Made by a program: the position numbers and the translations under genes
Part shown: piece after piece, positions 34,693 to 42,435 of the stretch
Position numbering within the stretch: the first letter of the stretch is position 1
How the letters are laid out: every line of letters starts with the position of its first letter
The notes under the pieces: model-generated
The model's database searches: none
The model's input: the letters and a program-made list of their open reading frames with translations, nothing else
What the model was told of the DNA's origin: nothing
Assembly (NCBI GenBank): GCA_964435475.1
Contig: CAYSZB010000002.1
Coordinates: 23,226 to 87,225 of the forward strand
Direction of reading: 5' to 3'
From: CAYSZB01 sp964435475
Lineage (GTDB): Bacteria; Chloroflexota; Anaerolineae; Anaerolineales; Anaerolineaceae
DNA length: 64,000 bases

Positions 34693-36222
34693 ATGAAACC
34701 TCGATCCAAATTCATTATTCGCTTGATAGTTTTGGTAATGATTTTTCTTGTGTCCTTCCAGTCAGTACAGGTTAATGCTCAAACTTTACGCGCAGGTGAG
34801 CGCGGACCCATCCAGACATTGATCGATAACGCAACTGATGGTGACACGGTCATTATTCCTGCAGGCACCTACAGCGAAACCCTGACTATCGATAAGAACC
34901 TTACCCTCACAGGTGGAAGCAATCTCGATACTATCCTCCATCCAGCAGGATCTGGTCAACGTGTGATCACCGTGACAGCAGGTCATAACCTCGTCGTCAA
35001 TTACCTTTATATCCAGAATGGCCAGGCGCCAGGTAATGGCGGCGGTGGTATTTACATGGCTGGTGGCAACCTGACAGTAGACCATAGTTTCTTCAACAAT
35101 AATTCCGCTGATTATGGTGGAGCCATTTTCATGGAAGCCAACACTTCAACGGTCACCATAAATAACAGCTACCTGATCGCCAATACTGCCACTGCAGATG
35201 GGGGTGCTGTTTTTGCCAGGGGAAATGCCACATTGTATCTGGCATACTTCGGCAACAACAATGCCGGCTCGCATGGTGGGGGCATTCATGTACAGGACGG
35301 TAGCCTGACGACATGGGGTGGTCAATTTATCGATAACGTTGCTGGCGGAAATGGGGGAGGCGCGAACGTTAACAACAACGTTTCCATTTCTCTTACATAC
35401 TTCACAACCAATACTTCAGGGAACCAGGGTGGGGGACTGCTTCAATGGAATTCAGATAAAACAGTCACCATAGCTTCAGCAACTTTTACCGGCAACACAG
35501 CTGAGCTTAATGGCGGCGGAGCATATCTGACAAGCCATGCGACCATTTCTTACAACAAATTCATTTCAAATACTGCCAATTCCAGCGGAACAAGTGATAC
35601 ATATGGAGGAGGCTTATATGCATCAAATGGTGCAGATGTCACCTATTCAAAATTCATAGACAATCGGGTAATTTGCTCCGGTTGCGCACTCAGACTGGGC
35701 GGAGCGGTCTTCACTTCAGGTGTATTTAATGGCACCAACCTGCTATTTGCAAGAAATGTTGCCAGTTACGGTTCTGCCTTATACTTTAGCAATTCGACGG
35801 GCTGGCTGAACCATGTGACCATTGGTCAGCCAACCAGGGCAAATAACTCTGCGATTCTGGTTAACTCAGGCAGCAACCTCACCATGTACAACAGCATCAT
35901 CAGTTCCTATCCTACCGGGGTTTACATATCAGGAACTTTATATGAGGGAAATAACATATTATTTAATAATGGCACCAATTTCTTCGTCAATCTCGGGGTT
36001 CACAATGCCTATGGATCCACATTATTAAATATTGATCCCTTATTTATGGACCCTGCAACTGATGATTATCATCTACGCGCATTTTCTCCTGCGATTGGAG
36101 CAGGAACTGATACACCCATAGTAGTCCTCTACGACCTCGATGTCAAATCACGCACCAACCGTTGGGATATCGGGGCATACCAGTTCTGGACAAGCTTTTA
36201 TTTACCCCTTCTTATAAGGTAG
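34693..36222 (+). CDS. Secreted right-handed beta-helix repeat protein with 'YLPL' C-terminal tail
   Basis: A 509-residue secreted protein. The signal peptide covers about the first 30 residues (hydrophobic run, then VNAQT). The body is built of parallel beta-helix rungs of the polymorphic outer-membrane-protein style: repeated NNSADYGGAIF, NTATADGGAVF, NNAGSHGGGI, NTSGNQGGGL, NTAELNGGGAY segments. Such proteins bind or cleave polysaccharides or act as adhesins. No catalytic residues are obvious. It ends in FYLPLLIR, a hydrophobic-basic tail also seen in variant form on the amidase at 42436. Monocistronic, with its own promoter and terminator. Confidence 0.82.
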   Translation: MKPRSKFIIRLIVLVMIFLVSFQSVQVNAQTLRAGERGPIQTLIDNATDGDTVIIPAGTYSETLTIDKNLTLTGGSNLDTILHPAGSGQRVITVTAGHNLVVNYLYIQNGQAPGNGGGGIYMAGGNLTVDHSFFNNNSADYGGAIFMEANTSTVTINNSYLIANTATADGGAVFARGNATLYLAYFGNNNAGSHGGGIHVQDGSLTTWGGQFIDNVAGGNGGGANVNNNVSISLTYFTTNTSGNQGGGLLQWNSDKTVTIASATFTGNTAELNGGGAYLTSHATISYNKFISNTANSSGTSDTYGGGLYASNGADVTYSKFIDNRVICSGCALRLGGAVFTSGVFNGTNLLFARNVASYGSALYFSNSTGWLNHVTIGQPTRANNSAILVNSGSNLTMYNSIISSYPTGVYISGTLYEGNNILFNNGTNFFVNLGVHNAYGSTLLNIDPLFMDPATDDYHLRAFSPAIGAGTDTPIVVLYDLDVKSRTNRWDIGAYQFWTSFYLPLLIR

Positions 36223-36253
36223 ATCTTAACCCCGGGTCTTAATTCGCACAAAA

Positions 36254-36287
36254 GAAAACCCATTACCCGGGTAATGGGTTTCTTTTT
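36254..36287 (+). terminator. Intrinsic terminator after the beta-helix gene
   Basis: AAACCCATTACCC (36256-36268) directly abuts its reverse complement (36269-36281), followed by a T-rich tract. A perfect 13-bp arm. Confidence 0.85.
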
Positions 36288-36305
36288 ATAATTTTTCTCA
36301 CCAAT

Positions 36306-36370
36306 ATTGCATAACACAATACATTGTTACTTTTTCTCATTTATTTTGATAATTTGTACTATAATATTGG
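36306..36370 (+). promoter_or_regulatory. Promoter/operator region of the HTH-cupin-NifX gene
   Basis: A TATAAT is at 36360-36365. Upstream lie the palindrome ACAAT-AC-ATTGT (36316-36327) and a pair of inverted CCAATATTG/AATATTGG elements spanning the -10. These could be sites for autoregulation by the encoded HTH protein; that is inference. Confidence 0.4.
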
Positions 36371-36405
36371 TTGTTACTGCTTATATGCAGTTGAGGATAT
36401 GAATA

Positions 36406-37458
36406 ATGCCAACCACTTCTTTCGACCAGGTAGAGAATGGAACCTCCGCTTTACCATCAGGATCTCTTGGTGACAGGGTAAAATCTATTCGCCTTGGGCA
36501 GGGACTTTCACTAAGAGCCCTTGCTATGTTAAGCGGTTTAAATGTCAATACCCTGAGCCTGATCGAAAACGACAAAACCTCTCCCTCCGTCAGTACCTTG
36601 CAGCAACTGGCAGGTGCACTTAAGGTCCCCATCAGCATGTTTTTCTACAATGCACCGCTGCAAAAGCGGCTCGTCTTCACTCCAGCCACCAGCCGCCCCC
36701 AGAGCGTGGTTGGGTCTGCATCGATCTTTAATCTCGCGCAGGATATCGCCGGCAACGCAGTCCAGGCTATGATTGTCGCCCTTCAGCCGGGATGCAGCAG
36801 TGGTGAGCGCCTGATCGTCCATACCGGGCATGAATTCATCTTCTGCGTCAGTGGCGAAGTAACTTTTTCAGTGGACAACACACAATACGCGATGCATCAG
36901 GGCGATAGCCTGCTCTTTGAAGCACATCTCCCCCATTCCTGGCAGAATACGGGTGTCAAACCGGCAGAATTGCTGCTGATCATCCACCCCACAGAACCCA
37001 GGGAACCAGTTCAGGAACGACATTTTACCGAAGTCAATTCATTCCAAAAGGAGTTTTTAATGAAGATAGCATTGATCACAGATGATGGTAAATCCATCAG
37101 CCAGCATTTCGGACGGGCACCATTCTACCTGGTGGTCACCATTGAAGATGGCAAAGTTACAAATCGTGAAATGCGCAGTAAACTAGGCCATAACCAGTTC
37201 AGTGACCAACCCCATGGCCAGGAACATCATGGCCAGGGACATGGCTTCGATCCCGCTTCCCACGACCGGCATTTCAGCATGGCGCAGGCCATTTCTGACT
37301 GCCGGGAACTGATCTGCGGCGGCATGGGCATGGGTGCCTATCAAAGCATGCAACAGTTCAACATCAAACCCATCGTGACGGATATCCGGGATATCGACGA
37401 AGCGATCCAGGCATACCTTGATGGGAAATTAACCGATCATACCGAATTGCTTCATTAA
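36406..37458 (+). CDS. XRE HTH-cupin regulator fused to a NifX/NifB-type dinitrogenase cofactor-like domain
   Basis: A 350-residue fusion. Residues 20-85 are an XRE helix-turn-helix (LGDRVKSIRLGQGLSLRALA). Residues 110-200 are a cupin (HTGHEFIFCVSGEVTF; MHQGDSLLFEAHLPH). Residues 219-350 are a NifX/NifB C-domain-like fold (KIALITDDGKSISQHFGRAPFYLV; CGGMGMGAYQSM) with a His-rich insert (HGQEHHGQGHG) that may bind metal. The first half alone is a normal DNA-binding repressor; the second half binds metal clusters in its family. An internal ATG at 37060 (M219) with an AAGGAG site six bases before it suggests the NifX-like half may also be made separately. No nitrogenase genes are nearby, so metal-sensing is more likely than nitrogen fixation. 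A lost stop or assembly error cannot be excluded. Confidence 0.8.
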   Translation: MPTTSFDQVENGTSALPSGSLGDRVKSIRLGQGLSLRALAMLSGLNVNTLSLIENDKTSPSVSTLQQLAGALKVPISMFFYNAPLQKRLVFTPATSRPQSVVGSASIFNLAQDIAGNAVQAMIVALQPGCSSGERLIVHTGHEFIFCVSGEVTFSVDNTQYAMHQGDSLLFEAHLPHSWQNTGVKPAELLLIIHPTEPREPVQERHFTEVNSFQKEFLMKIALITDDGKSISQHFGRAPFYLVVTIEDGKVTNREMRSKLGHNQFSDQPHGQEHHGQGHGFDPASHDRHFSMAQAISDCRELICGGMGMGAYQSMQQFNIKPIVTDIRDIDEAIQAYLDGKLTDHTELLH

Positions 37459-37490
37459 TTCAATAAACCTATAGGCAAGATCAAGGAAAA

Positions 37491-37526
37491 TACATGGCAT
37501 ATTCATAAGCATGGGTATGCCATGTA
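37491..37526 (+). promoter_or_regulatory. Palindromic candidate operator upstream of the ZIP gene
   Basis: TACATGGCATA (37491-37501) and TATGCCATGTA (37516-37526) are perfect 11-bp inverted arms. They cover the -35 area of the TATAAT at 37530-37535. This could be a metalloregulator site, or a terminator of the upstream gene without a T tract. Confidence 0.5.
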
Positions 37527-37529
37527 GGA

Positions 37530-37535
37530 TATAAT
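37530..37535 (+). promoter_or_regulatory. -10 box of a leaderless ZIP transcript
   Basis: TATAAT ends 7 bases before the ATG at 37543, and no ribosome site is visible in TTTTTCCG. The transcript would begin at or next to the start codon. Confidence 0.55.
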
Positions 37536-37542
37536 TTTTCCG

Positions 37543-38391
37543 ATGTTTAGCAACCTGCCACCACTTGTCAACATATTATTACTTAGCCTGATGGCCAGCC
37601 TGGGAACAGGTATCGGTGGGCTGATCGCCATCATCCGCCGACCAGGCAGGCGCTCTTACGGCTTGCTCATGGGATATACCGCAGGGGTGATGATCAGCCT
37701 GTCATTCCTGGAATTGGTCAATGAAGCTTGGGAACTGGCTGGCCCGTTGACCGCCACCATTGGCTTTGGCCTGGGTGCGGTCTTCATGTTCGTCCTCGAC
37801 CATTTTGCCCCCCATATTCGTTTTGGCGAAAAAGAGATTCCCGTTAAAGATAGTGAGCAAAACGGCAGCATGGATGCGCCCCGCCTCGGGATGGGGCGTC
37901 ACCGTCACGGGCGGTTTGGTGCAGAGACCTACCCCATCAATCGCAGCCTGATGAAAACCGGGTTGTTATTGGCTGTTGGTATCACCCTGCACAACCTTCC
38001 TGAAGGCATTGCAGTCGGCGCAGGCTACCTGACCAACCCACAGTTCGGCATTTTTATCGCCATCGCCATCCTCCTGCACAACATTCCTGAAGGGCTGGCA
38101 ACCGCCCTGCCGCTTTGCAAAGCAGGTATGCAGCGTAAGGACGCCCTTTTGGTGGCATTTCTCTCCGGCCTGGCCGAACCCGTCGGCGCTCTCTTGGCAG
38201 CTCTGGTACTGGTTAACTTCAGCAACTTTGTCCCCGGCGCACTGGCATTTGCTGGTGGTGTCATGACCTTCATCACCCTCGATGAACTGATCCCCACTGC
38301 CCGTCAATTCGGTCATGAGCACTACACAGCCATCGGCATCATCCTGGGATCATTATCCGTTTTTGCCCTTTCAGGCATCTTTGGCGTCTAA
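37543..38391 (+). CDS. ZIP-family metal (zinc/iron) transporter
   Basis: Integral membrane divalent metal transporter of 282 residues, about eight hydrophobic segments. The two ZIP signature helices are intact, with TLHNLPEGIAVG and LLHNIPEGLATALPL carrying the metal-binding His, Asn, Pro and Glu. The loop between helices 3 and 4 has a His/Arg-rich stretch (GMGRHRHGRFG) like the variable metal-binding loop. Its place behind an HTH-NifX-type gene and a palindrome suggests metal-dependent control. Confidence 0.9.
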   Translation: MFSNLPPLVNILLLSLMASLGTGIGGLIAIIRRPGRRSYGLLMGYTAGVMISLSFLELVNEAWELAGPLTATIGFGLGAVFMFVLDHFAPHIRFGEKEIPVKDSEQNGSMDAPRLGMGRHRHGRFGAETYPINRSLMKTGLLLAVGITLHNLPEGIAVGAGYLTNPQFGIFIAIAILLHNIPEGLATALPLCKAGMQRKDALLVAFLSGLAEPVGALLAALVLVNFSNFVPGALAFAGGVMTFITLDELIPTARQFGHEHYTAIGIILGSLSVFALSGIFGV

Positions 38392-38480
38392 TCCCTTGAT
38401 CATTAATTTTAATCAGATCAATATCCGCTGACATAATGATGCTAGAATCAAAACAACATTGATATCTGGAGGAAACAACC

Positions 38481-39803
38481 ATGCCAAAGGCTACATTTCA
38501 CTTTCCACAAGGTTTTCTCTGGGGTTCAGCCACTTCATCCCACCAGGTGGAAGGGTTCAACACCAACAATGACATGTGGGCCTGGGAACAGGGAGAGGGC
38601 AACATTACCAATGGCGACAAATCCGGTCGGGCGTGCGACTGGTGGGGCGGCCGCTGGCGCGAGGATTTTGACCGCGCGCATGAAACCTACCAGAATGCCC
38701 ACCGCCTGTCAATAGAGTGGAGCCGCATTCAGCCTGCGCCTGACCGTTGGGATGAGCAGGCGCTGGACAAATACCGCGACATGCTGCAGGGCTTACGGCA
38801 GCGCAAGATGGCCGCCATGTTGACGCTGCACCACTTCTCCAACCCGCTATGGGTGGCTGAAATTGGCGGCTGGGAAAACGATGGGATCGTCGACCTGTTC
38901 GCAGCCTATACCCGAAAAAGCGTGGAAGCCTTAAAGTCTTACTGCAACCTGTGGGTCACGATCAACGAGCCCAACGTCTATGCCCTCTCAGCCTATCTCT
39001 CAGGAGTTTTCCCGCCAGGTAAAAAAGACATCAAAGCCGCCATGCATGTCTACACCAACATGGTCAAAGCGCATGCCGCAGCTTATCATGTCATCCATGA
39101 GCTTCAAGCGGATGCACAGGTCGGTGTAGCGCATAATTACCGTGCCTTCCAACCAGCAACCTGGTCGCCCATGGACAAGTGGATGGCCAGGTTCTATGAC
39201 CAGGTCTTTAACCGCAGTTTCTGTGATGCCCTTGAATCCGGCAAGTTCAACCTGGTAATGCACAAGGAAACCATCCCTGCCGCGGTTCACACCCAGGATT
39301 TTATCGGCTTGAACTATTACACCCGTGACATGGTGAGCTTCCGGCCTTTTAAATTCAAGGATCTCTTTGCCAAACTATTCTTTAAACCGGATGATGACCT
39401 CAGCGAGACAGGTTTTCTCGCCAACGTGCCGCAAGGATTCAAAGAAGGTCTGAAATGGGCCAGGGGTTATGATAAGCCCATTTATGTGACCGAAAACGGG
39501 GTTGAAGATTCACGCGATGACTTTCGCCGCCGCTATACCATCATGCACCTGCACCAACTGTGGCACCAGATCAGCCATAATTACCAGGTCAAAGGTTACT
39601 TCCACTGGAGCCTGGTCGATAATTTTGAGTGGGAGCGCGGCTGGTCACAGCGTTTTGGCCTGTGGGGATTGGATGTTTCCACCCAGGCACGCATTCGCCG
39701 CCGGTCAGTGGATATGTACAAAGAGATCTGTCGCAGCAACAGCCTGTCAAGTGAAGTGGTGAAGGAATATAGTCCCGAAATATACGAAAAGATCTTCCCT
39801 TAA
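38481..39803 (+). CDS. Glycoside hydrolase family 1 (beta-glucosidase type)
   Basis: Cytosolic retaining glycosidase of 440 residues. It starts with FPQGFLWGSATSSHQVEG, which is the GH1 N-terminal signature. The acid/base Glu is E163 (TINEPNVYA), and the nucleophile is E338 (YVTENGVED). The C-terminal WSLVDNFEWERGW is the aglycone/O6-binding segment, with no sign of a 6-phospho-glycosidase pattern. Length is near the family norm. TGGAGGAA precedes the ATG. It may use sugars brought in by the GPH symporter, but is not in that operon. Confidence 0.93.
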   Translation: MPKATFHFPQGFLWGSATSSHQVEGFNTNNDMWAWEQGEGNITNGDKSGRACDWWGGRWREDFDRAHETYQNAHRLSIEWSRIQPAPDRWDEQALDKYRDMLQGLRQRKMAAMLTLHHFSNPLWVAEIGGWENDGIVDLFAAYTRKSVEALKSYCNLWVTINEPNVYALSAYLSGVFPPGKKDIKAAMHVYTNMVKAHAAAYHVIHELQADAQVGVAHNYRAFQPATWSPMDKWMARFYDQVFNRSFCDALESGKFNLVMHKETIPAAVHTQDFIGLNYYTRDMVSFRPFKFKDLFAKLFFKPDDDLSETGFLANVPQGFKEGLKWARGYDKPIYVTENGVEDSRDDFRRRYTIMHLHQLWHQISHNYQVKGYFHWSLVDNFEWERGWSQRFGLWGLDVSTQARIRRRSVDMYKEICRSNSLSSEVVKEYSPEIYEKIFP

Positions 39804-39862
39804 AGGCTTTTCATGCCAATAAGAGAAGATATTCGGAACAAAACCTGAATAATTTTAACCTT

Positions 39863-40195
39863 TTACGGTCGGATGATGATCAAGAGGAAGACCAGTGCTG
39901 CCAGCAACGTTCCCACGAACACGATCGCCGGACTGGGATTGTTCTGCTGCACCGACTCGTCCCTGATCTGCTCAAGACTCTTGAAACCCAACAGGCGCAG
40001 CATTCCCCACACAAAAAGCCCTGCTATGATCGCGATCACCGGTCCCCAGAACGCGATCTGCGCCAACACCTTGGGGAGTGCTTCCAGATAAGCCCGCCAG
40101 GCATCGCCTGATATCAAAAACGCGATTGCCTGTCCCAGGATCAATGCTACCAGCAAGATCAGGCCTATCGCCAGCCAACTTTTCATTTTTTTCAT
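39863..40195 (-). CDS. Small membrane protein with three hydrophobic segments
   Basis: A 110-residue protein with helices at about 7-28, 45-70 and 90-107. A polar linker LEQIRDESVQQNNPSP separates helices two and three. It is the last gene of a four-gene minus-strand operon (41725 to 39863). GGAGCTGGAATT precedes the start. No family recognised. Confidence 0.7.
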   Translation of the reverse strand: MKKMKSWLAIGLILLVALILGQAIAFLISGDAWRAYLEALPKVLAQIAFWGPVIAIIAGLFVWGMLRLLGFKSLEQIRDESVQQNNPSPAIVFVGTLLAALVFLLIIIRP

Positions 40196-40217
40196 AATTC
40201 CAGCTCCTTAATTAAAG

Positions 40218-41000
40218 TCATCCTGCACTTACACCTCCGGCATCAATGATCACACCGATCCATGCACTGTCCTGTCCCCCACCGCCAGTGTAATCCTCCA
40301 CCACCAGTCCACGGCCATCACTACTGCTGCCATGGATAAAGCGACCTTCAGCACCAACAATGAACCGCTGGGTTTCACCCTCAATAGCCGCCACCTTAAA
40401 GCGGCCAATATCGTCAATGCGCCAGCTGGTCGGTGGATATGCCACGTATACATCTGCCTTTTGGTCCGATTGCCCAAACTCACGAGCCCGTTCAGCAAAA
40501 TGTCGCGCGATCTCAACATCTGAGATCATATCGCGTTCATCCAGCATGTAATAGCGATCCTGCCAGTTCAGGAGCAGTATGTTCTGCTCACACCAGAAAC
40601 CGGTGTAATGGTTTCCTGTTGATACCCAGGGTACATCCGCCCCACGCTGTCTCTGCCAGAGCTCATCAAATGTGATCTTACCAAGGACGAACAAGGTCAT
40701 TTTCCCCCGGGTTGGGTGCTGCGCTCTTACCCGCTGACCAACCCTGATCCATGACCAATTCCCGTCTTCCTGCGCCGTTTTCATGGAAAAACCTCCTGTA
40801 TTTGGCTGTGTTGAAGCAGTCTCAATAGGCAGGGAAAAACCACCAGGCATGCCGGTCGGTCGCGAAGTCCCCTGTGTGGATGGTTGTGTTGGAAACTGCA
40901 TCGGAAATGACCCACCCGCTGTCTCACGTGGTGTGGTAATAAGGATCACAAATCCTATCCCGATACATCCCAGTCCCAAGGCCATCAGGCACAATCCCAT
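40218..41000 (-). CDS. Membrane-anchored protein of unknown function
   Basis: A 260-residue protein with one N-terminal hydrophobic segment (residues 3-23), a proline/threonine-rich linker, then a soluble domain rich in Trp and Tyr (NHYTGFWCEQNILLLNWQDRYY) and ending in a Gly-rich part. The short TGGAGG-like spacing to the upstream Ser-Asp-rich gene (9 bp) shows operon membership. No family could be named. Confidence 0.65.
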   Translation of the reverse strand: MGLCLMALGLGCIGIGFVILITTPRETAGGSFPMQFPTQPSTQGTSRPTGMPGGFSLPIETASTQPNTGGFSMKTAQEDGNWSWIRVGQRVRAQHPTRGKMTLFVLGKITFDELWQRQRGADVPWVSTGNHYTGFWCEQNILLLNWQDRYYMLDERDMISDVEIARHFAERAREFGQSDQKADVYVAYPPTSWRIDDIGRFKVAAIEGETQRFIVGAEGRFIHGSSSDGRGLVVEDYTGGGGQDSAWIGVIIDAGGVSAG

Positions 41001-41009
41001 AATCTGACC

Positions 41010-41327
41010 TCACCAACTCCCGCTGTCTGACCCGCCAGAATCCCAGGACCCACTATCCGACCCGCCAAAGTCCCACGAACCACTGTCTGAACCGGAGTCC
41101 CAGGAACCACTGTCCGACCCTGAATCCCAATCCCAACCACCGCTGTCTGAGCCGGAATCCCAATCCCAACCCCCATAATCGGACCCCGAGTCATAAGAGC
41201 CCCCCGAACCAAGGTTGCCCAGCAAGGTGGGCAGCGACAGGGTGGACCCGCCAGAAATACAGCACCCGATCATGATAAGGATCATGCCCACCAGGAACCA
41301 GGGCATGGCTTTCTTCATTCTGCTCAT
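41010..41327 (-). CDS. Membrane-anchored Ser-Asp-Gly-Trp repeat protein
   Basis: A 105-residue protein. After the N-terminal hydrophobic segment (residues ~8-24, ending in IGCC, a possible lipobox) almost the whole remainder consists of degenerate repeats: WDWDSGSDSGG, SWDSGSD, GGSDSGSW. The 41327 start has GGAGG upstream and overlaps the GRAM-like gene by four bases (ATGA), which fixes it. A repeat tail this acidic and Trp-rich is probably exposed outside the cell and may bind calcium or a polymer; this is inference. Confidence 0.75.
   Translation of the reverse strand: MSRMKKAMPWFLVGMILIMIGCCISGGSTLSLPTLLGNLGSGGSYDSGSDYGGWDWDSGSDSGGWDWDSGSDSGSWDSGSDSGSWDFGGSDSGSWDSGGSDSGSW
41021..41200. 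repeat. Degenerate tandem repeat coding for Ser-Asp-Gly-Trp units
   Basis: Imperfect units of 21-33 bases built on CCCAGGAACCACTGTCCGA-like words (plus strand) recur about eight times. They code for the repeat domain on the minus strand. Confidence 0.75.
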
Positions 41328-41725
41328 TGATCCCCTCCGGGTTTCCTGGTGACTTCCCATCTCCCGTTCTCATCTTCATGTGGGGCTGAGCCGTGTAATT
41401 CACCAAGCGCTTTTTGCCAGGCAGTGAGCCAATCAACGGAAGTGCGCACTTTCAGCCTGATCGCTTCCCCATGATCTACTTCGATAAAAAGCAGGTCATC
41501 CTCAAATCCAAAACATTTAACCTCATTGATCGGCAGGGAAAGATCGATCCCGTTGGGAAAGACAAAATAAGCCTGTGGATTAAAGATAGGGGAAAGTTTA
41601 TGCACAAAGCGCCGGTTGGTCAGGATCCCTTCGCCATAAGTCGGGTTGCTACCCAATTCAAAAGAGGCTACGCCGCCTTCTGAAAAAATGATATGTTCAC
41701 CAGGGTACGTTCTGAAACCGGTCAT
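41324..41725 (-). CDS. GRAM/PH-like domain protein
   Basis: A 133-residue soluble protein. Its opening YPGEHIIFSEGGVASFELG and GEGILTNRRFVHKLS resemble the GRAM/PH-like lipid-associated fold (an SGxLYLTNxRLIF-type pattern). The rest alternates strands with a short helix at the end. It is the first gene of the operon; a TATAAT is 25-30 bases upstream on the minus strand, GGAAAG serves as ribosome site. Role unknown. Confidence 0.6.
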   Translation of the reverse strand: MTGFRTYPGEHIIFSEGGVASFELGSNPTYGEGILTNRRFVHKLSPIFNPQAYFVFPNGIDLSLPINEVKCFGFEDDLLFIEVDHGEAIRLKVRTSVDWLTAWQKALGELHGSAPHEDENGRWEVTRKPGGDQ

Positions 41726-41797
41726 CTTTCCAATTGAACCTCAAGGATCAATTATAGCAGATGGATGGAGATGGTCGAGTAAAACAGCTCCCATGGT

Positions 41798-42328
41798 TCA
41801 CTCCTCACTCGAATGGTCGAGCGGGGTTACTTTTGATCTGCCTTTTTTGATGAGCCTGGCAATAATGTATAACACAAGCCCAACAACTCCGCTCAGCCAG
41901 CAAAAGGTGATCATTTGAGGTGTCGTAATGCCGGAACGCAGCGGATTGGCAGCGCTGAAAGGCCAAAAAGGCTCCACATCAGGGTAGATCAGCGCATCAA
42001 TTACGGCATGGCTGATCGTGCCCAAAAGAGCGCTCAGGAAAGCAGTCTTCCACTTGATCCCGACCTTTGGTATGGTACGTGGTCTGAAAAGATTGAGCAG
42101 CCATCGTGTGGGATACCGCAGCGCCAGGGCTGCCAGAACACCCAAAGCTGTTGCGCCGAGCAGTGTATGCGTTGACCCATGGATCTCACCCCGACCGGTC
42201 AGCATTACCACCAGCGGTTGCAGGTCCATCACCACCTGGGCGCCGCTGAAAATGATCAGGCTGAATCGATCCTGTAAAATGGCTTTGATTGGCACTCCGG
42301 GTCCGATATGGTAAGGTGTAAACGGCAT
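41798..42328 (-). CDS. Membrane protein of the DUF4184/YbcI-like hydrolase group
   Basis: A 176-residue integral membrane protein with about four or five hydrophobic segments. Conserved His and Asp (TPYHIGPG; HGSTHTLLGATALG; SHAVIDALIYPDVEPFWPF) match the membrane-bound 'metal-dependent hydrolase' group (DUF4184/DUF457 style). The ATG at 42328 is preferred over a TTG two codons upstream. It is divergent from the amidase gene. Confidence 0.7.
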   Translation of the reverse strand: MPFTPYHIGPGVPIKAILQDRFSLIIFSGAQVVMDLQPLVVMLTGRGEIHGSTHTLLGATALGVLAALALRYPTRWLLNLFRPRTIPKVGIKWKTAFLSALLGTISHAVIDALIYPDVEPFWPFSAANPLRSGITTPQMITFCWLSGVVGLVLYIIARLIKKGRSKVTPLDHSSEE

Positions 42329-42435
42329 GTTCAATCATCCTTTGCCATTTTTGATGGCAATTTTATTATACAGGATTATGAATTTGAGGCTTGTGTGGCA
42401 TAATGAAGGACAATTTGTAAACAACATAGTCACAT

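Noticed and set aside
36406..37458. Evidence for nitrogen fixation from the NifX-like domain
   Set aside because: Only a single stand-alone-type domain is seen; no nif structural genes are in the window.
41021..41200. Tandem repeats as CRISPR or a minisatellite of non-coding DNA
   Set aside because: The units are in frame with a coding gene with a good ribosome site and operon overlaps.
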